From: Monoplex corrugatus
Taxonomy: Eukaryota > Mollusca > Gastropoda > Littorinimorpha > Ranellidae
NCBI GenBank assembly: GCA_030674185.1
Contig: JAPXFY010000016.1
Location: 49,107,250-49,171,249 of the forward strand
Direction: 5' to 3'
Length of the DNA: 64,000 nucleotides
Shown one piece after another: positions 1 through 10,876 of this stretch. Position 1 is the first letter of the stretch. Every line of letters starts with the position of its first letter. The notes under the pieces are model-generated. The model worked only from the letters and a program-made list of their open reading frames with translations. It was not told the origin of the DNA and did no database searches. The translations under genes were made by a program, and so were the position numbers.

Positions 1-84
1 GTTTAACAAATAGTATGTACAGAAGTAAAGGAAACTCAGTTATAAACATAAGTGGCAAGTGACTATGTGTCTTTGTATGGTTAC

Positions 85-221
85 CTTGATGTCTTGCAGG
101 AAATGTGAATTTTGAGAGCGGAAATTGACAAGCCACTCAGCTGCTTCCACAGGCAGATCCATGCGTCCTGTTTTGTGTGATGATGGGGATGTTTCATGGT
201 ACCGACAATTCCAGTCAGATG
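85..221 (-). CDS. DAP3: DAP3 fifth coding exon
   Basis: The acceptor (tttttgggcag) abuts 221 and the donor GTAACC is at 79-84. After two bases completing a split codon it reads SDWNCRYHETSPSSHKTGRM then DLPVEAAEWLVNFRSQN and FLQDIK, without internal stops. It corresponds to the human segment [20 protein letters not shown] followed by PLEASTWLKNF (from memory). It ends at phase 0. The next exon lies outside the window. Confidence 0.85.
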
Positions 222-3200
222 CTGCCCAAAAAATGTGTTCAGCTTTTTAAATTGAATAAACTTTCAAAACATGCAGAAGCAGACAAAACAAACAGCTAAA
301 TGATAATAAACATAATCTGTGTATCACAGATGATTTCGACTTCACCCTCAATCTAAAAGTGTGGGGCGGGGGGAGAGGGGGAAGGGCAGTTGCTAGTACA
401 CTCACATTTAATAAGCTGCATTAATCTTTCAGCCTTGTCTGTTTTACAAGAGAAATGCACTCCCAGCTGGGGGGTTTTGGGGGGAACTGCACAATCAACG
501 GGTACCACAATAAAACACCTATATCTCAAAAACTACTTGACGAAATTCATTGAAATTTTGTATGCTTGCTAATATATAAATGTTCTGTCTTGTATGTAAT
601 TTTCAGATCATCTGATGTTTTCAGTCTTAGTTAAAATTTTATGAAAATTTACAAAAACTACAAAAAATCTGATTTTTATCATTCAGTCATATTCACAATT
701 AAAGAGGCACACCAAAATCACAATGTACACAAGTGATCACAAAAGGAGCTACTACAAAATGGGTATTATTACTTTGAAATTGAGTTGAATCCCATAATAA
801 TTAATATCCACAAGGTCTAAAAAATAAAGGAAAAAGAAACACTTTTTCTGCAAATGTGGGATACACTCGATTCAGAGGACCTATCATGAGTTGAGGATGG
901 TGGTGGTCGTGGTGGTGGGGCCAGAGATTGCTCCGACATACTGTATGGCAAGAAAGTGACAAAAGGAGCCTTCATTCTCATTATCACTGTCACAGTTGCT
1001 TTCTTGCCGTACAGTATGTCGGAGAATTCTGGAAGCATCAATATGAACACGCCCACTTGATGTTGATGGCTGATTTTCCACATCAATTTCATCAAATTTT
1101 CGGTCTTTGCGAGGGCTCTTTGTCGAATGAAGTGCTGATCGACGAAGATACACTCAATTCAGAGGCTGTTTCTTCTGTTTCAGGCTCAAAATCACTGCCT
1201 TTACAGAGGAGGATTTCATCCAAAATTTGTTGTGTAGCGAGCTCATTTAATCATCTTGAAGTCAAACAACCACCAAAAAAAAAAAAAAAAACTGCATAAA
1301 ATTGCTTGAAAATGACTTGGCGGAATCTTCGAAGTTATCAGAAGGGAAGAGTGACTGAGTAATGTCCCTTCCTTAATGAATATTCATACAAATGAAACCG
1401 AAAGTGAGTGGGTGTGTGCGCTCGACAAATTGTTGGGTGCATGAGCTGAGAGGTGATCAGTCACACCCGACAATTTGTCAGGCGCAGAGCGGAATAAGTT
1501 AAATGTGTATTAATCAAATTGTTTTAAACTCAAATCAAACCAAAATAAACTGACATACATTTTATGGCAACAGTAAGGAATGCATTAAACCCAGATAGTT
1601 GAAATTGAAAGGAGATGAAAAAAAGTTTTCATCCACACTGTTAGATCATTTCAGCACTCTTCAAACGTCAGAGCCTCAGTAATGTTGACCAAAAGTTCTG
1701 AGTTATGTTGTCTGCTCACTCTGACAGTGTCTCAGCCCATCTTGAATATGTTCACAGCCTGAGTTCACTATCATCAAAATGTGACAATAAAATAATTTCA
1801 AATTGTAGGTCAAAAGAATTAAAAGCTGACCGGTGAAAATGAATAGATGTGATGCTGAAAATCAGATCTATGTGTGAGTAGTGGACGAGAAGTGACGACG
1901 ATGTCAGGCCTCAAATGTGAGAGCAATTCTCCTTTTAGACATGATGAAACTGTATACGCATTACTTCAATGGATGCAAACATCTGAAGTCCATAAACTAT
2001 GAGAAAACGTTCATGTACAAACGAAAACATGTACGTTATGTTGAAAAACAACCCAAGAAGAGGAAATGTAACTGAAAACGAAGTACTTCTTCTTCTTCAT
2101 TTGTCTACTAGCACCAGCATGGTGCTCTGGGCAACAAAATGCACACACGCACAGAAATACTTACGCCAGGGAGCATGCAGGATGAGCAGTTGTTACGAGC
2201 GCAATAGTGAATAATGTGAGCCATTGTCATGGTTTTGCCACTACCATTGTACCATCTTCACCATAGTCAAGGATCTAATGAAATACAACAAAATAAATTC
2301 ACTGTAATTTGCTTTGTTACTGCTGCACATACCAAGCGCACTCATGTAAGCAAATTCAATGAGGTGGTGAGCACCCTTTGATCCCGGCACTTAGAAGCAG
2401 AAGTCAGCAGCGAGCAGTCATGGGTCCTGTCCTTCTTGAGAGCAAGTCAAGTTAAAAGATAAATGCTGACCCACAACCCTGGCATTGAGCACTAGGGAGT
2501 GAGACAGTCAAGACCTCAGCTTTTCTCAGAGCCAGCCTTATGAAGATGGCAAACCTTCCTCTCTCTTGCTGTCTGATTTTCCCAACACTGAAGAAAGTCA
2601 GGTATCATTCACAGCAAGGTGGACTGTAGCATCATGCATTAATTTTTTCTTGAGCAAAGTCAAACCCCAAGTCCGACTGAAAGGCGGGAATTCTACGTCC
2701 ACCAGCCTGCAATGTTGACGCTGAGTAAGCCATCAAAGACACATATCACCATGGCATCATTTAGCATCATCCCACACCACATAGCTACCAGCCTTGGTCC
2801 TTATCTGGTGAAAAACACTCTCTGTCACTCATGTTTCTTCTCACATATAAACACTTCATACAAAAAGCAAGCACAGAAAGAAACAAATGATGAGACACAC
2901 CTTGAAACAGAACAAAAACAAAGCAAGCACAGAAAGAAACAATAATGAGACACACCTTGAAACAGAACAAAAACGCATAACACAGAAAGAAACAAATGAT
3001 GAGACCACCTTGAAACAGATACAAAAACGCAAACACAGAAAGAAACAAATGATGAGACACACTTGAAACAGAACAAAAACGCAAACACAGATAGAAACAA
3101 ATAATGAGACACACCTTGAAACAGAACAAAAACAAAAACGCAACACAGAAAGAAACAAATGATGAGACACACCTTGAAACAGAACAAAAACAAAAACGCA

Positions 3201-6200
3201 ACACAGAAAGAAACAAATAATGAGACACACTTTGAAACAGAACAAAACAAAAACGCAAACACAGAAAGAAACAAATGATGAGACACACCTTGAAACAGAA
3301 CAAAAACAAAAACGCAAACACAGAAAGAAACAAATAATGAGACACACCTTGAAACAGAACAAAAACAAAAACGCAAACACAGAAAGAAACAAATGATGAG
3401 ACACACCTTGAAACAGAACAAAAACAAAAACGCAAACACAGAAAGAAACAAATGATGAGACACACCTTGAAACAGAACAAAAACAAAAACGCAAGCACAA
3501 AAAGAAACAAATAATGAGACACACTTTGAAACAGAACAAAAACAAAAACGCAAGCACAAAAAGAAACAAATAATGAGACACACCTTGAAACAGAACAAAA
3601 ACAAAAACGCAAGCACAAAAAGAAACAAATAATGAGACACACCTTGAAACAGAACAAAAACAAAAACGCAAGCACAAAAAGAAACAAATAATGAGACACA
3701 CCTTGAAACAGAACAAAAACAAAAACGCAAGCACAAAAAGAAACAAATAATGAGACACACCTTGAAACAGAACAAAAACAAAAACGCAAGCACAAAAAGA
3801 AACAAATAATGAGACACACCTTGAAACAGAACAAAAACAAAAACGCAAGCACAAAAAGAAACAAATAATGAGACACACTTTGAAACAGAACAAAAACAAA
3901 AAAGCAAACGCAGAAAGAAACAAATAATGAGACACACTTTGAAACAGAACAAAAACAAAAAAGCAAACGCAGAAAGAAACAAATAATGAGACACACTTTG
4001 AAACAGAACAAAAACAAAAAAGCAAATGCAGAAAGAAACAAATAATGAGACACTTTGAAACAGAACAAAAACAAAAACAAAAAAGCAAGCGCAGAAAGAA
4101 ATAAACGATGAAACACACTCTGAAACAAAAAAACAAAAAAGCAAGTACACAAAAAATAAATGATGAGACACCCTTTGAAGCAGTACAAAACAGCTGATTC
4201 ATCTTTCCTATTCAGTCATGACTGATTTTTTTTTTTCAAAATCAGACGTACCTGAAAGAAAAAAGAAAAGCAAAAACTACTTCTTTCCCTCAAACTGTTT
4301 CAATGGAACAACAACAGTTCATCACCAGAACCCAAGTTCATAGGAGAAAAAAAGAAAAGGAACATGAAACTGATTTCTTACATGACAACATTCAGTAACG
4401 CACACAAATTGCTATCATCTTATAAAGGATACACAGCAGGAATCGAGGGCAACATGATCCAGATTCAAATGTTTAAGGTAGTCTATCACTTCCAGAGCTG
4501 GTTTCCGTATCATGAAACAGGTTTCATTGAAAGTCTTGGCCTGAAAAACAGTCAATGAAACGTTAAAGCATACAACTCCTCTCCCCTCATTATCACCAGT
4601 CAAAAAGCAGTGTTTTTACTAAAAACCAGCCCCACATCCGTCTGATTTCTTTTTGTTTCAAAGAGAGAATCAAGATGTGGTCTAGCTTCCAGGCAATCCA
4701 TTCAAGCAACAATGTGTTTCAAGGAAAAAATGCCGGGGGTCCAGGGGCCCCCAGAAGCTGAAGCATTTTAGTCTAGTAAATGGAAATTTAACCCCCTCTG
4801 GTGAAAGATAAATCAAATATTTTAATAAAAGAAAAAAAGGGCACAAGCATTGTTAACAATAAACAAAACATGCAACTTTTCCTCACTCTCTTTTGCCTCA
4901 CCTGACAAACGAAAATTTTCGTTTGATGTCCTGATTCTGTCGTTGTGCTGCTTTCCTTTCAGGTGATCAACCAGTGCTCATTTACCGCTGGACTTGTAAC
5001 TGATTTCCAAACGGCAAAGTTTGCAGTATGCTTTACCGGCGATCTTCAGTTTCTTGAAGAAACGAGCGAACTTATTACCATCGCACACTTCCTGCAGCCA
5101 GTCCCATTTCCAGCGATTTTTGAAGCCTTCATCGATGTCAGTGATGGAAGCCATTTAGTGGAACAAAGTCCCTATGTATACTCATATTTCAATGCGTCGA
5201 TGGAATACAGAGAGTGACGCTTGTGAAAGAGGATGCGCAAATCGCGCAGACAGTTGCAAAAGTAAAACCGCGCATGCGCTTACGGCTTGTTTTGAATAGT
5301 TTCGGTGATCCCAGACCCGGTTCTCCACACTTTCAAGGATTTTCCCCCCCTTTTTTCCCTTTCGCAGATATCCGCGAATTCGCGGACATTTGGATTGCCT
5401 GAGCTTCACAACTGTGATGACGTATGGCAGTAGAGTGTGTGGTGATTCCAACTCCTGAACCATAACCATGAATAACTTCTTGTTCTGCTAAGACTGAGCC
5501 TTTGGTCTGAAGCTTTTTGGAACAAAGAAAAACAAAATTTGTAGCAGAATGAACTGACTATCCTATCCCCCTCCCACCCCCCTGTTGGCCCCTATAGGAG
5601 TGAATGTGATCTGCTCATCAAGAGAGGCGTTTCTAGAACTGAATCCCCGACTCTACTCAACACTTGGGATGACTTGAACTGAGGCACATATTAATAAGCT
5701 ATTGCTCGCATCAGTACGAGTATTCGAAGCCAGGAGCTTAGTTCTCATCCTTCTTCCATCTGTTGAAGTTCCTGACCCAAGGGTGGTAGCTTTTGAGTGC
5801 TTCACAGCAGACACAAACGTGGTTTTATGACAGGAAGCGCAGGGTCATATTCACCATTCATCGATAAAGATGGGTAACTGGATTGGAAAACTGGTGAAAC
5901 GGTGTAAGTTTAATTGCAGTATCTGGACAGATTCAAACTTATCTTGGGTACTCGCCACTGGTGAGTGAAGTTTTATTTTTACTTGAACTAGAAAAAACAC
6001 GAAAAAAGAATAAGAACACATATTTAATACAACTAGACAAGATGGGCGCAATATTTCAGCCAAATGGCCTTTGTCAAGCACAAGATCACAAACACCAGAT
6101 ACAAAAATTAGGGGAATAAGACTGAAACTTCCCTGCTGCTCCCTCCAGTGTGAGGGAGTAGCAGGGAAGTTTCAGTCTTTTTCTCCCAATTTTTGTGAGG

Positions 6201-8890
6201 GAGCAGCAGGGAAGTTTCATTCTTTTTCTCCTAATTTTTGTATCTGGTGTTTGTTTGTGATCTTATGCTTGACAAAGGCCAGTTGGCCGAACATTTGTGC
6301 CCGTCTTGTCTTGTCGTATTAATATATGTTCTTATTCTTTTTTTGTGCTTTTTCTGGTTCCTGTTTGCTTGAATGCGGGCAGTCACACTTGTTTTGGATT
6401 TTCTATTTTTACTTGCCAAATATTTTTTTTGCTTGCCATGGCGAGTAAAATACTCATCACTTTCAGGGCAGCAATGGGTACTGTTGTGCATTCATGCATG
6501 CAGATATTTCCAGATACATGCATGGTTTTTTCTCTTAGGCAGGAGTGTATGGGTGTTAGTAATTACATGTTTGAGGTGTGTCTCAACTTCATCCAAAAAC
6601 AAATGTCAAGTCCTACTTATCTCAAACAGTAGGAAAGAATTCAAACCTACCTACTGGAACATTTTATAACCATACAAAATTCTTATGGACAGGAATTGCA
6701 TAGGGCGCTGCTTTGCACTGACTACAAACAAACTTGGAAAACTCTGTTCTTTTTTCTACTAATGACTTTAGATTTCCATAAGAGACAGGCATCTTTAAAG
6801 CTTACCTCAGTACACTGTATACTTTCAAATCTTACACCTACCTGGCGAATGAACTGTACAGACAATCCCTTCTGGAACAGCCGTTTGACTTCAGCATCTG
6901 GCACAGTATAGAACAAGCCCTCCTGTACCACAGACTGATGTGTCTGAAAGCATTGTTGGCATACAATATGTTACTAGAGTGGATAAAATACTGAAAATGA
7001 AATTGAATGAAAAGTCAAATAACAAAACAAATATATATTTTTTCCTGGGGGGGGGGGGGTGGTGGTGTCACACCCTGGGCGGTCACTGGATGTGTCTTGA
7101 AAATCAAATACACAAGATAGTGGAGTCACTCTGACAATTTCCCTTTTTATACAAAAAAATCAATACAGAAAACCCAGATTCTGTATTTCTCAAGATCACT
7201 ACGATCTTGTGGAGGCATACGATGATGAAACAAAACTTGATGTGAAGTTTGGACACTGATAGACTGCCACAATCGTAAAAGCCATACTGGAATATTGCTG
7301 AAAGTGCTGCTCATATACCTTCAGAAAAATCTGATTTTAGGCACTTTATTGGTCTGTGTGACCTTGACCTTCTGCCATGTCTTCTAAATTTATGCATTCA
7401 TAACTCCTTAATGGTCTATACATTTGGAACCAACTAGGTGAAGACTTATCTAGAAACAGCTAGAAAAATCTTGCTAACATATTTCTGTCACAGTTATATT
7501 GACAGACAAAGAGACAGACAAATAAAACACACACACATTCTCTCTGTGGTCAATATGAAACATTGCCCATTTAAAAAAAATCTGAACAAAAGGAGAAAGA
7601 CAAAAAGATCAACAAAAAACCAAAACCAAACGAAACCAACCAAATGAACAAACAAACAAAACAATCCCTGACAAATAAGAGACAAAAAGTAATGCTGATT
7701 CTTTTATCTTGTATTCTTGATGAGCCTAACAAAAAATACACCGGTGAAACAGCAAAAAACCCCATCAAAATCAGAGCAAAAAAAAAGTATACCAACCGAA
7801 CACTGTTTCTTCTCTGAACTGACTAAACGGATCTGCTCAATGTTAGACAAAACCGAAAAACAAAGAAACAGTTATACAACTGTCAGACAACTCAAAGTCA
7901 GTCAATAAGCTTATTAAGTAAACTGGTGCCTTTAATCATAATAGTGAAAACAATGTTGTCAGAAAATTCAACCATGACATTCCAATTCCACAAAGAAAAA
8001 AATGTAGGAGTGGTGTGCACTGAAATATGATGGTACATAGACGCACACTGAAGTCAATTGCACAGTAAATGATGAGTGTCATAGCCAGGTGACTGGGATG
8101 TTTGGCTTCCAATTGAATGGTCTCAGTTAGGTCACCCTCGTGCTTGAAGGGTTCTGGCTAGAAATTTTTTCAATCTCCCAGGTCAACATAAGTGCAGACC
8201 TCCTAGTGCCTTAAGTCCATTTGTGTGTGCATGCACATTAGACATCCTGAAAGCCATGCTAGTGTTGGATGGCTTACGGAAACATGAAAATACCCAGTAT
8301 GCTGGCGCACTGAAAACGAGTATTGAACAACACCTGCATAGAGTAGACCAGATAACCTGTATATATACATAAAGAAACAACAACAAACAAAAACGAATAC
8401 TTTTAAACACACACACACACACTATCATAGACACCTTGTATCAGTCAACTGGATGTTACGTTGTACACTGGAAATATGACCTGTTCACAAACTTTCAAAT
8501 CTTATAAATTACAATGAACGTTTCAATTGTTTCTAACGCTAAACAAAACAAAACAAAACAAACAAAAACTTTAGCTAATACCATGCATTCTGTAAACTAA
8601 AACAAACAACAACAACAAACCAAAACAAAACAAAAACTATCCGAAGAGACTGATTGAAATAACATAAAACTTTTCCACAAGTTAACTCACTGGATCATCC
8701 TTTTCTGTTCTAAAAACTGTCTGTACATTCTCAGTCTTCCGCTGTGCATCAGAAGCTGTCTGAAACTGTTCCGCAAGACTGGAGAAGTGTTTACAGGGCA
8801 CGATAGTAGCTGATCCATGATATAAGTGATGTTGTTTCCGTCTCTGAATGATCCCTGTCATTAAACATTGTTCTTTTCCTCTTGTGCTTC
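85..8890 (-). CDS. DAP3: DAP3 / mitochondrial small ribosomal subunit protein mS29, N-terminal five exons (gene continues past left edge)
   Basis: DAP3 (mS29) is the GTP-binding protein of the mitochondrial small ribosomal subunit. Five minus-strand exons (8691-8890, 6842-6943, 4433-4540, 2165-2274, 85-221) join with consistent phases. They align by eye with remembered vertebrate DAP3: a basic N-terminus, then FRTEKDDP, then TVPDAEVKRLFQKGL, then KTFNETCFMIRKPALE, a Walker A loop, LLILHAPW, and the stretch ending VEAAEWLVNFRSQN and FLQDIK. Introns start with GT and end with AG. The remaining C-terminal half lies left of position 1. Exon 2165-2274 is frame-disrupted as sequenced, so this may be a pseudogene copy or a consensus error. 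The gene lies head-to-head with ASH1L. Family assignment is strong; functional integrity is uncertain. Confidence 0.88.
850..1275 (-). pseudogene. unrecognised decayed acidic ORF, probably transposon-derived
   Basis: Reading the minus strand from about 1255, one frame gives ELATQQILDEILLCKGSDFE then PETEETASELSVSSSIST. A neighbouring frame continues with FDEIDVENQPSTSSGRVHID then ASRIL. The Asp/Glu/Ser-rich composition resembles the disordered N-termini of piggyBac-type transposases, but no diagnostic domain is present. A direct repeat (ATACACTCRATTCAGAGG) occurs at about 861 and 1150. The frame shift between the halves and lack of a start argue for a relic. Confidence 0.3.
927..1026. repeat. 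imperfect hairpin
   Basis: CTCCGACATACTGTATGGCA followed by AGAAAG is matched about 40 nt later by its reverse complement with one mismatch (CTTTCTTGCCGTACAG then TATGTCGGAG). Confidence 0.6.
1415..1490. repeat. imperfect palindrome
   Basis: GCGCTCGACAAATTGTTGGG and TG pair with CACCCGACAATTTGTCAGGC at about 1465-1487 around a loop of about 20 nt. Confidence 0.55.
2165..2274 (-). CDS. DAP3: DAP3 fourth coding exon (Walker A), frame-disrupted
   Basis: A strong acceptor (gttgtatttcattag) precedes 2274 and a consensus GTAAGT donor occupies 2159-2164. Three frames are needed to read it: ILDYGEDG, then GSGKTMTMAHIIHYCARNN, then LLILHAPW. These line up with the P-loop (G-x-x-G-x-G-K-T) and the strand after it in DAP3. 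The frame breaks are an 8-nt tandem duplication (ATGGTACA next to ATGGTAGT) at the P-loop and a missing base after AACAACTG. If both were absent the exon would be 103 nt and end at phase 1, exactly what the next exon requires. Confidence 0.8.
2275..4432. other. DAP3 intron, mostly minisatellite
   Basis: About 2275-2860 has no recognisable feature. The 59-bp tandem array follows to about 4185, then A-rich unique sequence. Confidence 0.6.
2862..4185. repeat. 59-bp minisatellite, about 22 copies
   Basis: The unit is approximately AGCACAGAAAGAAACAAATG followed by ATGAGACACACCTTGAAACA and GAACAAAAACAAAAACGCA. Successive 60-nt lines shift by one base, fixing the period at 59. The central copies (about 3240-3900) are nearly identical and the edges are more diverged, as expected of a turning-over array. 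The G-poor strand has no stops on its complement, and since 59 is not a multiple of 3 it creates three overlapping 448-467-codon open frames rich in Phe, Cys and Leu. I regard those frames as an artefact of the repeat. Confidence 0.92.
4433..4540 (-). CDS. DAP3: DAP3 third coding exon
   Basis: The acceptor (tttttcag) abuts 4540. The exon reads AKTFNETCFMIRKPALEVID then YLKHLNLDH, closely matching the DAP3 motif [22 protein letters not shown]. The 3' end is less certain. I placed the donor at GTATCC (4427-4432), which gives 36 codons and phase 0 and joins in frame to the next exon. Relative to the human protein this leaves about two extra residues at the junction. Confidence 0.8.
4903..5154 (-). 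pseudogene. BED-type zinc-finger fragment with premature stop
   Basis: From the ATG at 5154 the minus strand reads MASITDIDEGFKNRWKWDWL, then QEVCDGNKFARFFKKLKIAG, then KAYCKLCRLEISYKSSGK, then TGA. It resumes in the same frame with ALVDHLKGKQHND. The spacing C-x2-C ... H-x5-H and the aromatic WxWDW start fit a BED-like zinc finger, as found in hAT-type transposases and domesticated derivatives. A GTGAGG donor-like site follows at 4896-4901. The stop sits where Arg or Lys is usual, compatible with CGA to TGA decay. Probably a transposon fragment in the DAP3 intron. Confidence 0.55.
5990..6362. mobile_element. fold-back (long inverted repeat) element
   Basis: The left arm (about 5990-6152) and right arm (about 6190-6362) are reverse complements at roughly 85-90 percent by eye. 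Both carry AAGAATAAGAACA, CTTTGTCAAGCA, AGATCACAAACA, CCAGATACAAAAATTAG and GAAACTTCCCTGCTGC. The right side has an extra tandem copy of a 47-nt block (6147 and 6195). There is no coding capacity, so a non-autonomous hairpin element is likely. Confidence 0.7.
6842..6943 (-). CDS. DAP3: DAP3 second coding exon
   Basis: This is a 34-codon, phase 0-0 exon. The acceptor (ctttcag) abuts 6943 and the donor GTAGGT is at 6836-6841. It encodes THQSVVQEGLFYTVPD followed by AEVKRLFQKGLSVQFIRQ. This fits the pre-ATPase segment of DAP3 (human ...[21 protein letters not shown], from memory). Confidence 0.85.
6944..8690. other. DAP3 intron
   Basis: Apart from a G-run (7048-7060), CAAAA-rich low-complexity tracts (7560-7660, 8540-8640) and a SINE-like repeat (8150-8345), I see nothing coding. 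Confidence 0.5.
8150..8345 (+). repeat. SINE-like dispersed repeat
   Basis: Contains GCAGACCTCCTAGTGCCTTA, a TTTGTGTGTGCATGCAC stretch, ATCCTGAAAGCCATG, GTTGGATGGCTTACGGAAAC and AATACCCAGTATGC. This word order resembles a short dispersed repeat I recall from marine snail loci. That is memory, not a search; no second copy was noticed here. Confidence 0.35.
8691..8890 (-). CDS. DAP3: DAP3 first coding exon, with start codon and putative mitochondrial presequence
   Basis: The acceptor (tgtgtttcag) ends at 8891 and the donor GTGAGT occupies 8685-8690. The likely initiator is the ATG at 8859-8861, giving MTGIIQRRKQHHLYHGSATI at the start. This stretch is rich in Arg, Lys and His and lacks acidic residues, as expected of a mitochondrial targeting sequence. 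The exon ends in FRTEKDDP at phase 0, which corresponds to the RTNENDP segment I remember in human DAP3. The frame stays open upstream of the ATG to the splice site, so the start choice rests on the presequence character. An out-of-frame ATG lies 10 nt upstream. Confidence 0.8.
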
Positions 8891-8992
8891 CTGAAACACA
8901 ATTTATGACTGCTGTTATTTTCATGGATCAACTGAATAATAACAATCATAACCATAATAACCAAAGGGATGAAGGGTGAAAGGAGATATCCA

Positions 8993-10781
8993 CGGTGCAC
9001 AAATCCAAGATACTTCAGTTGGCTCTGCCCTGCCGGCTATTAATAGCGCGCATCTTTCCCCTTCCCTTCCACTCCCCACACCCTTTTCACCTGTCCTGCT
9101 TCTTGAGCACAAAGATGTGCTACAGAGATAAGACTTTGGTTGACCCTGCCTGGCTAAAAATAGCACTCCCAGGCGATGCTGGCTCACAACTGAAGGGTGT
9201 CAGAATGGCTGGGAAAATGCAGCCGTGTATCAGGAATACATGCATTCACATAGGCCTACATATGCATGCATATTGTGTACATGAGTGCATTGTGTCCTGA
9301 TCAAACTGTGGTACATGAAATGGAATGGAATTGCAAGGGTGCAACTTAGAAAAAGTAAAAAAACTGAAAGGGGTCCAGGGCCCAGCAGCGCCCTGTATGG
9401 GGGGTAGCCCCCCAGACGCTGAAGCTTTTTCAAAAAACGGATTTTCCGTTTCCAATTCTTATGAAAAAATGGATTCCGTCGTCAAACGGGAAAAGTTGCA
9501 CTCATGGAATTGTGCATCATTCAAACAGACTATGAAATAAATATAATTATACTAGTGAATAAAAAGGTGAGTCTGTAAATGAATGTATAGGAAGAAGGTT
9601 GGGGGATAAAACCTACAAAAAGGAGGTGGAAGGTGTCAGGTATACACGAATACATGTGTGCATGCATGTGTGCATATGTGTGTGTGCTCACATTGTGGTG
9701 GGTGAAGTGACATCGACTTGTGCTAAATTTAAATGATGTGTCTAATCAACTTATATTGCTACTGATCCAGTTAACTGAATATTAGCATAGTAAAAGTCAT
9801 TTTACTGTTCTTTTTTCTAAAAATTATTTTCATGACCATTCTAGTGGGCAACTGGTCTGGGCAGTATGTCCTGACCAGCATTAAAATTTTCAGTTTCTCT
9901 CTCACTGCCTTTGAGCTATCCTTACTTCTTTCAATGATAAACCACATTCTTCATCCATTTTTTTGGTCTCCAGTGAAGACTGGAGTGTGTGCATGCGTGC
10001 ATGCGTGTGTGTGTCTGTGAGTACGCATGAACTTGTGCCTCTGTGTGTGTGTGTGTGCGCCACGGCTGCATTTTCCCAGCCATTCTGACACCCTTTAGTT
10101 GCAAGCCAGCATCGCCTGCGGATGCTATTTTCAGCCAGGCAGGGTCGACCAAAGTCTATCACTATAATGCATTTTGTGCTGCAGCACTAATGATAAAGAA
10201 GGAAGCTGAGTGCAGTTTTCTGTATGTATTGTGAATTTGTGCAATGATCAAGGGTTTTTTTTGTCACTTTACCTGTAACAGTGTAAGCATTTAGTGCTGT
10301 GAATATTCACTGTTCTGAAGAAGTGATCATTACTTTGATTCCACCACCTGAGTTTTTGTAGAAATTACTGTGATAATCGACTGACATCTCCAGGTTGCTC
10401 TTTGTTCAGTATAAAGTGAGATTATTTTCATAGTAGTAAGTATAGTGCAATTTACAATCTTCACATATTTTTCTCAGTTTTGGCAAGGTCAGATTCGTGG
10501 TCTTCAGAGCTTTAACTTTCTAAATTAAAAAAAAAATCGCTGTTGCCTGTTTGTTTTCATTTCCTTTTAGAGGCTTACGTTTGGCTAAAATCAGGTGTTA
10601 GCTGTTGCCCAGTCAGGGCACGCGCATGTGCATGTATGCCGGCTGTGAACTAGGCCACGCGTGTAAGCCAGCCTCCATCAAGACACACTTCCCCCCCTCT
10701 CTTTCTTTCTCTCTCTCACACTCTCCCTCTGTCTGTCCCTTTCTCTGGAGTTGAGTTTAACATACATTTCTCTTTGTGTGT

Positions 10782-10876
<95 letters not shown>

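Larger units (their letters stand above)
222..2164. other. DAP3 intron
   Basis: Non-coding for the host gene. It holds a decayed acidic ORF (about 850-1275), two imperfect hairpins (927-1026 and 1415-1490) and an A17 run near 1275. Apart from these I see nothing recognisable. Confidence 0.6.
4541..6841. other. DAP3 intron with two repeat relics
   Basis: Contains the BED-finger relic (4903-5154), a 16-bp perfect palindrome TCCGCGAATTCGCGGA (5371-5386) and a fold-back repeat (5990-6362). A short motif (GGGGTCCAGGGGCCCCCAGA then AGCTGAAGC, about 4737-4766) recurs diverged at 9369-9426. Confidence 0.5.

Noticed and set aside
2862..4185. Possible CRISPR-like array
   Set aside because: The units are contiguous with no unique spacers, and the surroundings are eukaryotic.
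2785..4202. Three long overlapping minus-strand open frames (448-467 codons)
   Set aside because: They are translations of the 59-bp tandem array; the same Phe/Cys-rich words rotate through all frames and no splice or start context is present.
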